Below are positions 54,836 to 64,000 of a stretch of 64,000 bases of DNA, one piece after another; position 1 is the first letter of the stretch; each line of letters opens with the position of its first letter. The position numbers and the translations under genes are program-made. The notes beneath the pieces were generated by a model. The model was not told the DNA's origin, searched no databases, and worked only from the letters and a program-made list of their open reading frames with translations. The DNA comes from Thalassotalea eurytherma (GTDB taxonomy: Bacteria > Pseudomonadota > Gammaproteobacteria > Enterobacterales > Alteromonadaceae): NCBI RefSeq assembly GCF_030161415.1, contig NZ_BSSU01000011.1:1-64000 (forward strand), in the 5' to 3' direction.

Positions 54836-55777
54836 ATGGCTAAAACACTTAATGTTATCCTATTTCTGATGATTGTTTTATTAGGCTATAGCAATTATCA
54901 ACAGGGCAATAAAATTGCTGAGCTTTATATCAAAAATGCGCAGCTAGCAAACCAAATAAACTCAAACCAAGAAGCGCAAGCCAATTCAATCGACGCTGAT
55001 ATAGAGCAACCGCAAGTAGTCGCTAAATCAATAAAAAATGATTCACTAGCAGCAGCTCTTCACAAAGAAACACAACACAGTGAAACAGTTTCAGATAGTA
55101 AAGTGCAAGCCAATTCTCCATTAAAAGCGCTGCAATCACCTGAAATGCAAGAGATGATGCAGTCTGATTTTATGAAGCAACAATTGAAATATCAGATGAA
55201 AAATCGACTCCCACCGTTATACGAAGCATTGTTTGATGAGTTGCAACTAGACGATGCGCAGCGAGAGACGTTGATGAGTTTGATTATTGATGAACAGATT
55301 GTCCAAACCCAATACGCAATGGAATATACGTATCAGTCGTCTGAAGAAAAGCAAGATTTCGAACCATACCAAGAAAGTGAAGACTATCAAAAATCACTCG
55401 AAGTCTTGATTGGCCCAAGTGGTGTTGAAAGTTACAAGGCATACGAAAAATCACTACCGTTGCGCCAAGAGTTAATTATGTTTAATGCGCATACGTCTCC
55501 TGATTTAGTCTTATCAAGCGAACAAATGAACTCAATGATTGACTCTGTAACGCAGATTCAAGAACCAGATGACATAAGAGACAGTATGGATATGATGTCA
55601 CTTGTTCAAGAAGGTAAGTTAGACGAAGTACGTGATCGGTTAATGGAAAAGCAACAAAAGACACTGGAGCAGTCGGCCAATATATTAACTGAGCAACAGC
55701 AAGCAAGTTATCAAACTTACTTAAATCAGCAAATGCAAATGCAAATTGCAGGGTTAAAGATGATGGCAAATATGTAG
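54836..55777 (+). CDS. Membrane-anchored Gln/Met-rich protein of unknown function
   Basis: A 313-residue protein. Residues 5-22 form a membrane anchor (VILFLMIVLLGYSN), then a Gln/Asn/Ser-rich linker (about 30-100), then a helical domain (about 100-310) dominated by Gln, Met, Glu and Leu. The helical part somewhat resembles Spy/LTXXQ-type chaperone helices (QLDDAQRETLMSL; ILTEQQQASYQTYL), but I cannot confirm this. It probably faces the periplasm. I do not recognise it. Confidence 0.65.
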   Translation: MAKTLNVILFLMIVLLGYSNYQQGNKIAELYIKNAQLANQINSNQEAQANSIDADIEQPQVVAKSIKNDSLAAALHKETQHSETVSDSKVQANSPLKALQSPEMQEMMQSDFMKQQLKYQMKNRLPPLYEALFDELQLDDAQRETLMSLIIDEQIVQTQYAMEYTYQSSEEKQDFEPYQESEDYQKSLEVLIGPSGVESYKAYEKSLPLRQELIMFNAHTSPDLVLSSEQMNSMIDSVTQIQEPDDIRDSMDMMSLVQEGKLDEVRDRLMEKQQKTLEQSANILTEQQQASYQTYLNQQMQMQIAGLKMMANM

Positions 55778-55810
55778 CTAATCATCACTGGCTATTATGC
55801 GCCAATACTA

Positions 55811-55842
55811 AAGAAAAAGGCCAGCATTAATGCTGGCCTTTG
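55811..55842. terminator. Bidirectional hairpin between the 313-residue protein gene and ispB
   Basis: GGCCAGCA-TTAA-TGCTGGCC. The A-rich flank at 55811-55818 gives a good T-run on the minus strand (for ispB); the plus-strand T-run is short. Confidence 0.85.
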
Positions 55843-55863
55843 TAATACAAGTTTATAAGAGCG

Positions 55864-56835
55864 CTAGGCTGAACGATTCGCTGCTATATGAGCTAATGCA
55901 ATAAGCGCTGTTTTATGCTCTGAGTCTGGCAATACATGCAACGCTTGAATTGCTTTGTCGGCTTCTTTTTCAGCTTGTTGCTGGGTATAACGCAGTGAGC
56001 CTGTTGCTTCCATGGCGGCCATTATTTCATCTAAATGGTCCATGCCTGTGCAATTCTCGATGGCGTCAGCGATCAGTTGACGCTGATGCTCATTACCATT
56101 TACCATCGCATAAAGTAACGGTAGTGTCGGTTTACCCTCTGCTAAGTCATCACCAACATTTTTACCCATTTCTTTTGCGTCAGCGGTGTAATCCATAATA
56201 TCATCAACTAATTGAAATGCCGTACCTAGGTGTTTACCATAGTCAGCCATCGCAGTTTCTATCGTTTCATCTTGGTTTGATACAACTGCCGCTAAACGAG
56301 TCGCTGCTTCGAACAGCTTTGCCGTTTTGCAATAAATCACTTCCATGTAACTTTCTTCGGTTGTACTTGGGTCATTGCAGTTCATTAATTGCAGTACTTC
56401 ACCTTCTGCAACAATATTGGTAGCGTCAGAAAGGATCTTCATGATCTTCATATTATTTAAACCGACCATCATTTGAAATGAACGGGTATATAGGAAGTCA
56501 CCGACAAGTACGCTAGCACTATTGCCAAATAAGGCGTTTGCCGTTTCTCGACCTCGACGCATCATAGATTCGTCAACAACGTCATCATGCAATAATGTAG
56601 CCGTATGAATGAACTCAATGATCGCGGCGATCGAAATATGATCCTTTCCTTGATAATTGAGTGCACGAGTCGCCAAAACTGATAACATAGGGCGCATTCG
56701 CTTGCCACCAGAATTGACAATATAGATACCAAGCTGATTAATTAACGCGACGTCAGATTGAACTTGTTGGTAAATGAGATCATTAACACTTGTCATGTCT
56801 TGTTGAGCAAGTGCTTGTATTTGTTTTATTTCCAT
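55864..56835 (-). CDS. ispB: Octaprenyl diphosphate synthase IspB
   Basis: A 323-residue trans-prenyltransferase making the ubiquinone side chain. Both aspartate-rich motifs are present: LLHDDVVDE (first, near 82) and LVDDIMDY (second, near 208). The GGKRMRPML substrate-binding segment lies near 43. It is divergent from rplU-rpmA, as in other Gammaproteobacteria. Confidence 0.95.
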   Translation of the reverse strand: MEIKQIQALAQQDMTSVNDLIYQQVQSDVALINQLGIYIVNSGGKRMRPMLSVLATRALNYQGKDHISIAAIIEFIHTATLLHDDVVDESMMRRGRETANALFGNSASVLVGDFLYTRSFQMMVGLNNMKIMKILSDATNIVAEGEVLQLMNCNDPSTTEESYMEVIYCKTAKLFEAATRLAAVVSNQDETIETAMADYGKHLGTAFQLVDDIMDYTADAKEMGKNVGDDLAEGKPTLPLLYAMVNGNEHQRQLIADAIENCTGMDHLDEIMAAMEATGSLRYTQQQAEKEADKAIQALHVLPDSEHKTALIALAHIAANRSA

Positions 56836-57059
56836 TGCAGATGTTAGCGCTTAAAAACAGCAAAATTGAGCAGATAATAGTGATGAAGTTTACACGAAAA
56901 TTAGTGTAAAAGAACACTCCAAATTGAATCGTAAAAAAAATACACAAAACATGTGATTTATACTTGCGATCATCTAATCCTTCGCGTAGAATTCGCGCCC
57001 TATATTTTTAAATTTAAAGCGTCTTTATTGTACAAAGTAAGGCGCAGTACGGAGTAGCT

Positions 57060-57371
57060 ATGTACGCGGTATTCCAAAGTGGTGGTAAACAGCACCGTGT
57101 GACTGAAGGCCAAGTGGTTCGCTTAGAAAAGTTAGAACTTGAAGTTGGTTCATCAGTAGATTTTGATAACGTTTTAATGATCGCTGACGGCGAGAACATC
57201 AATGTAGGCGCACCTTACATTGCTGGCGGTAAAGTAACAGCTGAAGTTGTTACTCAAGGCCGTGCAGACAAAGTTAAGATTGTTAAATTCAAACGTCGTA
57301 AGCATTCACGCAAACAAGCGGGCCATCGCCAATGGTTCACTGAAGTGAAGATTACTGGTATTAACGGCTAA
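57060..57371 (+). CDS. rplU: 50S ribosomal protein L21
   Basis: A 103-residue ribosomal protein with the L21 signature ([14 protein letters not shown] start; [16 protein letters not shown] near the C-terminus). First gene of rplU-rpmA. Confidence 0.97.
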   Translation: MYAVFQSGGKQHRVTEGQVVRLEKLELEVGSSVDFDNVLMIADGENINVGAPYIAGGKVTAEVVTQGRADKVKIVKFKRRKHSRKQAGHRQWFTEVKITGING

Positions 57372-57389
57372 TTTTAGGAGCATTTTAAA

Positions 57390-57647
57390 ATGGCACATAA
57401 GAAGGCAGCAGGTAGTACCAAAAACGGTCGTGATTCAGAAAGTAAACGCCTAGGTGTTAAGCGCTTCGGTGGTGAGACTGTTTTAGCAGGTAACATTATC
57501 GTTCGTCAACGTGGTACTAAATTCCACGCTGGTACTAACATGGGTATCGGTAAAGACCACACTTTATTCGCTTTATCAGATGGTAAAGTTCAGTTTGAAG
57601 TTAAAGGTCCTAAAAACCGTAAGTTTGTTAGTATCGTAGCTGAATAA
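57390..57647 (+). CDS. rpmA: 50S ribosomal protein L27
   Basis: An 85-residue ribosomal protein with the L27 N-terminus ([15 protein letters not shown]), which reaches the peptidyl-transferase centre, and the [10 protein letters not shown] signature. It lies 18 bases after rplU, with a GGAG ribosome-binding site. Confidence 0.97.
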   Translation: MAHKKAAGSTKNGRDSESKRLGVKRFGGETVLAGNIIVRQRGTKFHAGTNMGIGKDHTLFALSDGKVQFEVKGPKNRKFVSIVAE

Positions 57648-57663
57648 GTTTCGAAACTGTATG

Positions 57664-57695
57664 AAAAACCCCGCAGTTGAGCGGGGTTTTTTTTT
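57664..57695 (+). terminator. Terminator of rplU-rpmA
   Basis: AACCCCGC-AGTTGA-GCGGGGTT followed by about nine T residues. It separates the ribosomal genes from obgE. Confidence 0.93.
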
Positions 57696-57807
57696 ACCAG
57701 TAAAAAATGAAACTGGCAGTTGAATACAAAAGCCTACAAAGATCTTTTAGCTAAGTTATTAAGATCGCTTATAATAGGTGAGTACAAACAATTTTGGAGT
57801 GTCTTAA

Positions 57808-58971
<1,164 letters not shown>

Positions 58972-59000
58972 TTAATTAAACTTTCGATATAAAGTATTAA

Positions 59001-59031
59001 GGCGCAATTACTTTGGTAATCGCGCCTTTTT
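59001..59031 (+). terminator. Terminator of obgE
   Basis: GGCGC-A-ATTAC-TTTG-GTAAT-C-GCGCC with one internal A-C mismatch, followed by TTTTT. Confidence 0.88.
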
Positions 59032-59086
59032 GATCGTGTCTGCTTTTGTTAAGATGCGTGCAGTTTTTATTTATTTTAGCTTTTAT

Positions 59087-59578
59087 ATGACAACTCTATC
59101 TATGATCGTTGCGCATGCCAGCAACCGCATAATTGGTAAAGATAACGATATGCCATGGCACTTGCCAGCCGATCTGGCGTATTTCAAACAAACGACTTTA
59201 GGTAAGCCTATCATCATGGGGCGTAAAACCTATGACTCTATAGGTAGGCCATTACCAGGTCGAAAAAACATCGTCATTTCACGCGATACTGCATTAACTA
59301 TTGAAGGTGTTGACGTTGTACAAAGTGTTGAGCAAGCACTGGCATTAGTTCAAGATGTTGAAGAGATAATGGTGATTGGTGGTGGTGCTATTTATGCGCA
59401 TTGTATGCCTAAAGCTGACCGACTTTATATTACTCATATTGATGCAGATATCGATGGTGATACACAATTTCCTGCCTATGATCTTGCTCATGATTGGCAA
59501 CAACTCAGCACCGAATTGCGCACAGCAGATGAGCGCAATGCCTACGATTTACGTTTTAACGTTTACCAACGAAAATAA
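59087..59578 (+). CDS. folA: Dihydrofolate reductase
   Basis: A 163-residue enzyme reducing dihydrofolate with NADPH. It starts at 59087 (MTTLSMIVAHASNRIIG); the 19-codon upstream extension is not family-like. The active-site segment NDMPWHLPADLAYFK, the NADPH-binding GRKTYDSIGRPLPGR and a GGGAIY motif are present. It is the usual companion of apaH in Gammaproteobacteria, here with an MFS gene and a chemoreceptor gene inserted between them. Confidence 0.96.
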   Translation: MTTLSMIVAHASNRIIGKDNDMPWHLPADLAYFKQTTLGKPIIMGRKTYDSIGRPLPGRKNIVISRDTALTIEGVDVVQSVEQALALVQDVEEIMVIGGGAIYAHCMPKADRLYITHIDADIDGDTQFPAYDLAHDWQQLSTELRTADERNAYDLRFNVYQRK

Positions 59579-59614
59579 GCAGTTAAGTTAGTATATAAGG
59601 CATAACCTTAGGGG

Positions 59615-60796
59615 TTATGCCATTCTCTTCTTATATCGCCATTCATGACCTTGCTCAGGTGTTTTTGGGATAAGTATCGAAAGCATTAGTGAGCAAGCGG
59701 CAAAACCGGCACCGACATAAAAGACGAGTGAACTGTCTACCATCCAAACGGCGCCTAATATCGCAGGAATAACAACTGCAGCAATATGATTAATTGAAAA
59801 GCTGACGCCGGCTGTTGCGGCGATATCTTCAGGACGGGCAATTTTCTGGAAGTAGGTTTTTATGGCAATTGCCAAGGCAAAAAATAGATGGTCGACAACA
59901 TACAGTATAGCCGCCGCCATACCCGTTTCGACCAGGCCGTAAGCAATAAACAAAATAATTAAACCGACATACTCAAAAATCAATATGTTGCGTTCACCAA
60001 CCTTGCCAATTAACTTTCCTATGCGGGCTGCAAATATCCAGTTAAATACATAGTTAATTAAAAATAACGCACTGATATCAGCAACAGAATAATGAAACTT
60101 TTCAACCATTAAGAAGCCTGCGAACACAACAAAAATTTGTCTTCTAGCACCGCTGAAAAAGGTTAACGCGTAAAATAACCAATAATCTTTTCGAAGAATG
60201 AGCTTTTTAGATTGGCTGTGCGGTTGTTCAAATGACGAGAATGCAAAGTACATTAATAACGCCATAACGAGCGCGAAAAAGCCAAATAATGCATAGGTTG
60301 ACTGATAACTCCAGCCGGCATAATCCATGAGTATCCAAACACTGCCATAAGCTAGCAATGACCCAACAGACTTGGCCGAAAGTAAACGCCCCATAAAGTG
60401 AGCCGTTTTTTCTTTGTCGATCCATTGAAGTGTTAGGGATTGATTGACTGTTTCAAAGTAGTGAAAACCCGTCGACATTAATAAGGTTGTTAAATACAAG
60501 CCATAAGTTGAAGGAAAAAAACCTGTTAAGCCAACGCCTAATGCTGTGACAGCTAAAGAAATAATTGCTAACTTTTGTTCTTTTAAAAACAATAATAAAT
60601 AAACTGCGGTAAACGCTAAAAATCCTGGTATTTCACGAATACTTTGTAAAATACCTATTTCTTCGCCGGTAAAACTTGCTTGCTCTATAACGAAGTTATT
60701 AAGCAATACCATCCACACAGAAAAAACTAACGGCATCGTAAAGGCCATTGCCATGAGTAAGACTTCAGGTTGATCGTATTTTTTGGCTAGTTTCAT
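59615..60796 (-). CDS. Major facilitator superfamily transporter
   Basis: A 393-residue transporter with about 12 hydrophobic segments and no signal peptide. A MGRLLSAKSVGSLLAYGS-type loop after the fourth helix is compatible with MFS. The N-terminal LLMAMAFTMPLVFSVWMVLLNNF and aromatic-rich helices do not identify a substrate. It converges on folA, with only a T-less hairpin between them. Confidence 0.82.
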   Translation of the reverse strand: MKLAKKYDQPEVLLMAMAFTMPLVFSVWMVLLNNFVIEQASFTGEEIGILQSIREIPGFLAFTAVYLLLFLKEQKLAIISLAVTALGVGLTGFFPSTYGLYLTTLLMSTGFHYFETVNQSLTLQWIDKEKTAHFMGRLLSAKSVGSLLAYGSVWILMDYAGWSYQSTYALFGFFALVMALLMYFAFSSFEQPHSQSKKLILRKDYWLFYALTFFSGARRQIFVVFAGFLMVEKFHYSVADISALFLINYVFNWIFAARIGKLIGKVGERNILIFEYVGLIILFIAYGLVETGMAAAILYVVDHLFFALAIAIKTYFQKIARPEDIAATAGVSFSINHIAAVVIPAILGAVWMVDSSLVFYVGAGFAACSLMLSILIPKTPEQGHEWRYKKRMA

Positions 60797-60834
60797 TGAT
60801 ATTAGCTTTGAGAAGAAAAGATTATTATGACAAT

Positions 60835-60862
60835 AAAAAAGGCTGGTGAATACCAGCCTTTT
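60835..60862 (-). terminator. Terminator of the chemoreceptor gene
   Basis: On the minus strand AAGGCTGGT-ATTC-ACCAGCC followed by a T-run, about 20 bases after the chemoreceptor stop codon. Confidence 0.9.
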
Positions 60863-60880
60863 ATGAATTTACGTTTAGCG

Positions 60881-62899
60881 TTATAACTTAAATTCTTGTA
60901 CCGACTGTTGAAGTTCTTCAGATAAGCGAGCTACCTCAGAACTTGATGAAGCGGTTTGTTTCGAACCCGCCGTTGTTTGTTCAGCAATCGCCACAATTGA
61001 TTCTAAGTTTTCACTGATTTCGTGAGCAACAACACTTTGCTCTTCTGCTGCGGTCGCAATCTGGCTAGAGCGGTCGTAAGCTTCATGCACTGCATGCGTA
61101 ATAGTTTCAAGGGCTTTATCGGCCATTTCTGATTGCTCTACACAGTTAACAGCTTGTGCTTTACCAGTGTCCATAACTGATACCGCTTTCTGTGCACCTG
61201 TTTGTAGCGCTTCAATCATGTTTTGAATTTCTTGCGTTGACTCTTGCGTACGACTTGCTAACGTTCGCACTTCGTCGGCAACAACGGCAAAACCACGGCC
61301 TTGCTCACCGGCTCGTGCTGCTTCAATTGCTGCGTTTAGTGCAAGTAAGTTCGTTTGCTCAGCAATACCTCGAATAACATCCAATATACCACCGATAGAC
61401 GCACTATCTTGTTGTAGTTTATTAATAACTTGTGAGGCAGATTCAACTTCGCTCGCCAATGCTTCAATGGTTTCACGGTTTTTATCTGAAATACCTTTAA
61501 CACGTTCAGCTTCATCATCCGCTTGTTTGATCTCACCTAATGCGTCATTAGCACTTGATAGTACGCTTTGTGAAGTAGAGCTCATTTCGGTTGTTGCAGA
61601 TGCAGCTTGTTCTACTTGGTTGCGCTGCTCTTCAATCGCTGTTGTACTTTGGGCAGTAACTGCTGAGGTTTGCTCTGCCGCAGCCGCTAGTTGAGTTGAG
61701 CGACTCACGATACCTTGAATCAAGCTTCGTAGGCTATCAATTAACATGTTACAGTTGCTAGCTAGCGTTGCAAATTCATCTTGACCACTGTCGTCTAATT
61801 TGTGAGATAAATCACCCGATGCAACAATCTTAAGCATGTCATTAACACGGCCTAGTGGGCGTATGATGCTCATTAAGGTGAAAAACGAAATAATGATAGC
61901 TAAAGTAATAGAAACAAGCATAATCACGATAGTTTGTGTTGTACCTGAACTTACAGCACCACCAACACTCTTAGCTGCTTGAGACGTTGTTCTGTTTGCT
62001 AATTCAACTTGCTTGCCAAGAATACTATTTGCAGCATCAATTAAATTTTCAGATTCAATTAACTGCGCTTTAGCTGAGGCTTCAGTGTTTAACTGGCTAT
62101 TCTTAACATTGATTAGGCTATTTGAACCGTCAAGTATGTCGACAATCTCGTTAATAAGGTCGTTTAAATCATCAGCAATGTCAGAAACACCCGCATCGAC
62201 TAAGTTACTTGAAATGTAACGAACTTGAGCTAGCATCTCATTTTTTGAACTACCTAATTCACGCGTAATAAAGTCAGCCGTTTGCGTTGATGCAGTATCA
62301 CGATATTCGTATGCCGAAGATACGATAGCATTTAATACTGTTTCAAGGTTTTCACCAGCAGAAATTGAAGATGCTAACTTGGTATCGGCAAGGTCATGGT
62401 CAGCTAAATCAAGCAAGATAGTCGCTGCGTCATCGGCCTTTTCTTCGAGAATATCGACTTGATCAACTAGAATTGACGTTAAATTGATATTTTCAGTTCG
62501 AGAAGCAAACACTTGGCTTGTCGCACTTTTTAACGACATAAATGATGATTCTACACTTTTCACGTTGCTGGCTAGTTGAGGCTCAGATGAAACTGTTGAT
62601 TTCAAGCGCTTTAGCGTCTTAGTAAAGCGATCTTCAATTGCTTGATACTCTGTCTTGTTAGCATTTATTGATTCAAGATCAGATTGATAAAATGCTTTTA
62701 ACGTGACGTTACCCATTTTAGCTATCGCGGTTGCTAACTCGTTACTACCTTGAAGCGTAGGGGTTGCAAGTTCATTTTGTTGTTTTGCTGAATCACTAAT
62801 TGTATCGAGATTCATAATCGACATTAAACTTGTGATGACAAGTAGGAGAGATAAAATGGTAAAGCCACCAATTATTTTCATCGCTACAGTTAATTTCAT
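60881..62899 (-). CDS. Methyl-accepting chemotaxis protein
   Basis: About 672 residues from ATG 62899. Transmembrane 1 is at about 9-30. A long helical periplasmic sensor (about 30-320) follows, then transmembrane 2 (about 322-345), a HAMP domain (about 346-398) and a cytoplasmic signalling domain with the conserved tip [21 protein letters not shown] and [17 protein letters not shown]. There is no C-terminal CheR-tethering pentapeptide. The helical sensor suggests binding of a small soluble ligand, but which one is unknown. Confidence 0.93.
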   Translation of the reverse strand: MKLTVAMKIIGGFTILSLLLVITSLMSIMNLDTISDSAKQQNELATPTLQGSNELATAIAKMGNVTLKAFYQSDLESINANKTEYQAIEDRFTKTLKRLKSTVSSEPQLASNVKSVESSFMSLKSATSQVFASRTENINLTSILVDQVDILEEKADDAATILLDLADHDLADTKLASSISAGENLETVLNAIVSSAYEYRDTASTQTADFITRELGSSKNEMLAQVRYISSNLVDAGVSDIADDLNDLINEIVDILDGSNSLINVKNSQLNTEASAKAQLIESENLIDAANSILGKQVELANRTTSQAAKSVGGAVSSGTTQTIVIMLVSITLAIIISFFTLMSIIRPLGRVNDMLKIVASGDLSHKLDDSGQDEFATLASNCNMLIDSLRSLIQGIVSRSTQLAAAAEQTSAVTAQSTTAIEEQRNQVEQAASATTEMSSTSQSVLSSANDALGEIKQADDEAERVKGISDKNRETIEALASEVESASQVINKLQQDSASIGGILDVIRGIAEQTNLLALNAAIEAARAGEQGRGFAVVADEVRTLASRTQESTQEIQNMIEALQTGAQKAVSVMDTGKAQAVNCVEQSEMADKALETITHAVHEAYDRSSQIATAAEEQSVVAHEISENLESIVAIAEQTTAGSKQTASSSSEVARLSEELQQSVQEFKL

Positions 62900-63065
62900 A
62901 GATACCACCAATTTTAAACGCTAACTCAATGAAGGATATTATAATTCTCTAAAATTACTTATCGGTCCATTTGAAAAAATATTTAGAGCTTTTTGCAGAT
63001 TATAACAACTGTTGTGAGTTTTACACCTTTAGTTACAAATTGCCGAAGGAAAATGTGTGTTTAGT

Positions 63066-63878
63066 TTAGAGATATGAATTTTGTGTTAATAACTTGCCTG
63101 ATTTCACTTTGATCATCGTAAGATGGTTTCCCCAGACACAGCCAGTGTCGAGTGCGATAATATTCTTGAGTCCTGTTTCACCCATTAAGGCAGCCCAATG
63201 ACCAAAATACCATGTGATGTTTTTCTGCTCTTCGGTCAATAACGTAAACCAAGGCTTAACATCTTTTGGAGCATCTTCAGGGGATGACTTGCAATCAAAC
63301 TCTAAACTGCCATCTTGATAACAAAATCGCATGCGGGTAAAGGCATTGACAGTAAACCTAAAGCGCTCTGTTTTCGTCGCTACTTGGTGCCAACTATTTG
63401 GCGTGTTGCCGTACATCCGAGTCAACCACTTTTCTCTGTCTTTTGCACGCAGTCGCTTTTCAACAAACTGAGCGTTTTCGATGGCTTGGGTTAGTGTCCA
63501 CTGTGGTGAAATGCCGGCATGAGATAAATATGATTTACCATCGGGTAATGGCAGCATTAAAGGGAATTGGGCTAGCCACTCGATAATACTATTAATGTTT
63601 TTGCTTGCTAGTAGGTTGTCTAATTTGTCAGATTTTTTAGCTTTTTTTATGCCATAATAAATCGACATTAAATGTAAGTCATGGTTGCCCAAAACACTAT
63701 TAAAGCTATCGCCTAAACTTTGTAGGAATTCAATAGTGGCTAGCGAATCACTTCCTCTGGCAACAATATCGCCAGCTGACCAGAGCTGATCCTTATTTTT
63801 ATCAAATTTTGCTTTTTCAAGCAGCGCTTTTAATTCTTTATGGCAACCTTGAATATCGCCAACGATATAAAGCGCCAT
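63066..63878 (-). CDS. apaH: Diadenosine tetraphosphatase ApaH
   Basis: A 270-residue symmetrical Ap4A hydrolase of the PPP phosphatase superfamily. Metal-binding motifs GDIQGCH, SAGDIVARGSDS and GNHDLHL are visible. The usual GDLVARGPDS has Ser for Pro, which is a minor change. It lies three bases downstream of apaG. In many bacteria it belongs to an rsmA-apaG-apaH unit near folA. Confidence 0.95.
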   Translation of the reverse strand: MALYIVGDIQGCHKELKALLEKAKFDKNKDQLWSAGDIVARGSDSLATIEFLQSLGDSFNSVLGNHDLHLMSIYYGIKKAKKSDKLDNLLASKNINSIIEWLAQFPLMLPLPDGKSYLSHAGISPQWTLTQAIENAQFVEKRLRAKDREKWLTRMYGNTPNSWHQVATKTERFRFTVNAFTRMRFCYQDGSLEFDCKSSPEDAPKDVKPWFTLLTEEQKNITWYFGHWAALMGETGLKNIIALDTGCVWGNHLTMIKVKSGKLLTQNSYL

Positions 63879-63881
63879 AAG

Positions 63882-64000
63882 TTAATTGATAATGTTAGGC
63901 ATCGCTAAGGTAAACACCTTGATAGGTGCTTTAACTTTTGTGCCGTCTTCTTGAATAAAAACGTAAAAGCCTTCCATTGTGCCAAGTGGGCTCTTTAATA
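63882..64000 (-). CDS. apaG: ApaG, C-terminal part (cut by window end)
   Basis: The last 39 codons of ApaG: SPLGTMEGFYVFIQEDGTKV followed by the family ending FTLAMPNIIN. ApaG is a small fibronectin-type III-like protein, formerly called CorD. The gene runs off the window edge. It precedes apaH by three bases in the same operon. Confidence 0.9.
   Translation of the reverse strand, partial: LKSPLGTMEGFYVFIQEDGTKVKAPIKVFTLAMPNIIN

Noticed and set aside
59599-59621. Hairpin GGCATAACC/GGTTATGCC between folA and the MFS gene as a terminator
   Set aside because: The stem is good but no T-run follows on either strand, and it overlaps the MFS stop codon.

Overview
The window looks like a chromosomal segment of a marine gammaproteobacterium of the order Alteromonadales, most likely Colwelliaceae (Colwellia or Thalassotalea type). 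This is inferred from low-to-moderate G+C, protein signatures, and gene order that follows the Escherichia coli / Vibrio / Shewanella backbone. No rRNA, tRNA, CRISPR array, prophage or intact insertion sequence was seen. Coding density is high, except around 0.4-1.07 kb and 31.4-33.1 kb.

Layout. 0-3.1 kb: a small exported protein, a repeat-rich intergenic region, and ompR-envZ. 3.1-8.2 kb (minus strand): a TPR/GAF-type diguanylate cyclase, pckA, hslO and hslR. 8.4-19.8 kb: a complete type II secretion operon, gspCDEFGHIJKLMN. It sits between hslR and yrfG, which are adjacent in E. coli, so the backbone ompR-envZ-pckA-hslO-hslR-[gsp]-yrfG-nudE-cysQ is recognisable. 20.6-30.0 kb: nudE, cysQ, a YceI-family gene, then the yheU/yheT/yheS/yheV/slyX/fkpA neighbourhood. 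Extra genes interrupt it: an orphan flagellin-like gene, a 42-residue membrane microprotein, a Sel1-repeat protein and a WD40 lipoprotein. kefB/kefG are absent. 30.1-33.1 kb: an S1/P1 nuclease and a GFA-family protein, then an accessory-looking stretch with decayed frames, an orphan small transcript unit and one unknown gene.

33.1-40.5 kb: hemE; putA with a divergent Lrp-type regulator; an M28 peptidase lipoprotein. 40.6-49.6 kb: two collinear HDOD paralogues bracket an NSS transporter, a methyltransferase, a coupled exported DNA ligase / LysE exporter pair, and small proteins (PGPGW, DUF3581, GIY-YIG, DUF2797). 49.6-51.4 kb: glnK-amtB with a readable sigma-54 promoter and an NtrC-like site. 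51.5-59.6 kb: a Dyp-type peroxidase, argR/mdh (divergent), two uncharacterised proteins, ispB divergent from rplU-rpmA-obgE, and folA. 59.6-64 kb: an MFS transporter, a chemoreceptor, apaH and the 3' end of apaG.

The strongest candidates for something undescribed are: (1) the 42-residue microprotein, which has an FNR-like box placed exactly for a class II FNR promoter and a 12-bp inverted repeat that would hide its ribosome-binding site in read-through RNA; (2) the orphan flagellin-like protein with a rewritten C-terminus; (3) the alternating-orientation repeat cluster upstream of ompR; (4) the 31.4-33.0 kb region with an orphan terminator and coupled micro-frames. Start codons were moved from the longest reading frame where Shine-Dalgarno spacing or family alignment supported it.
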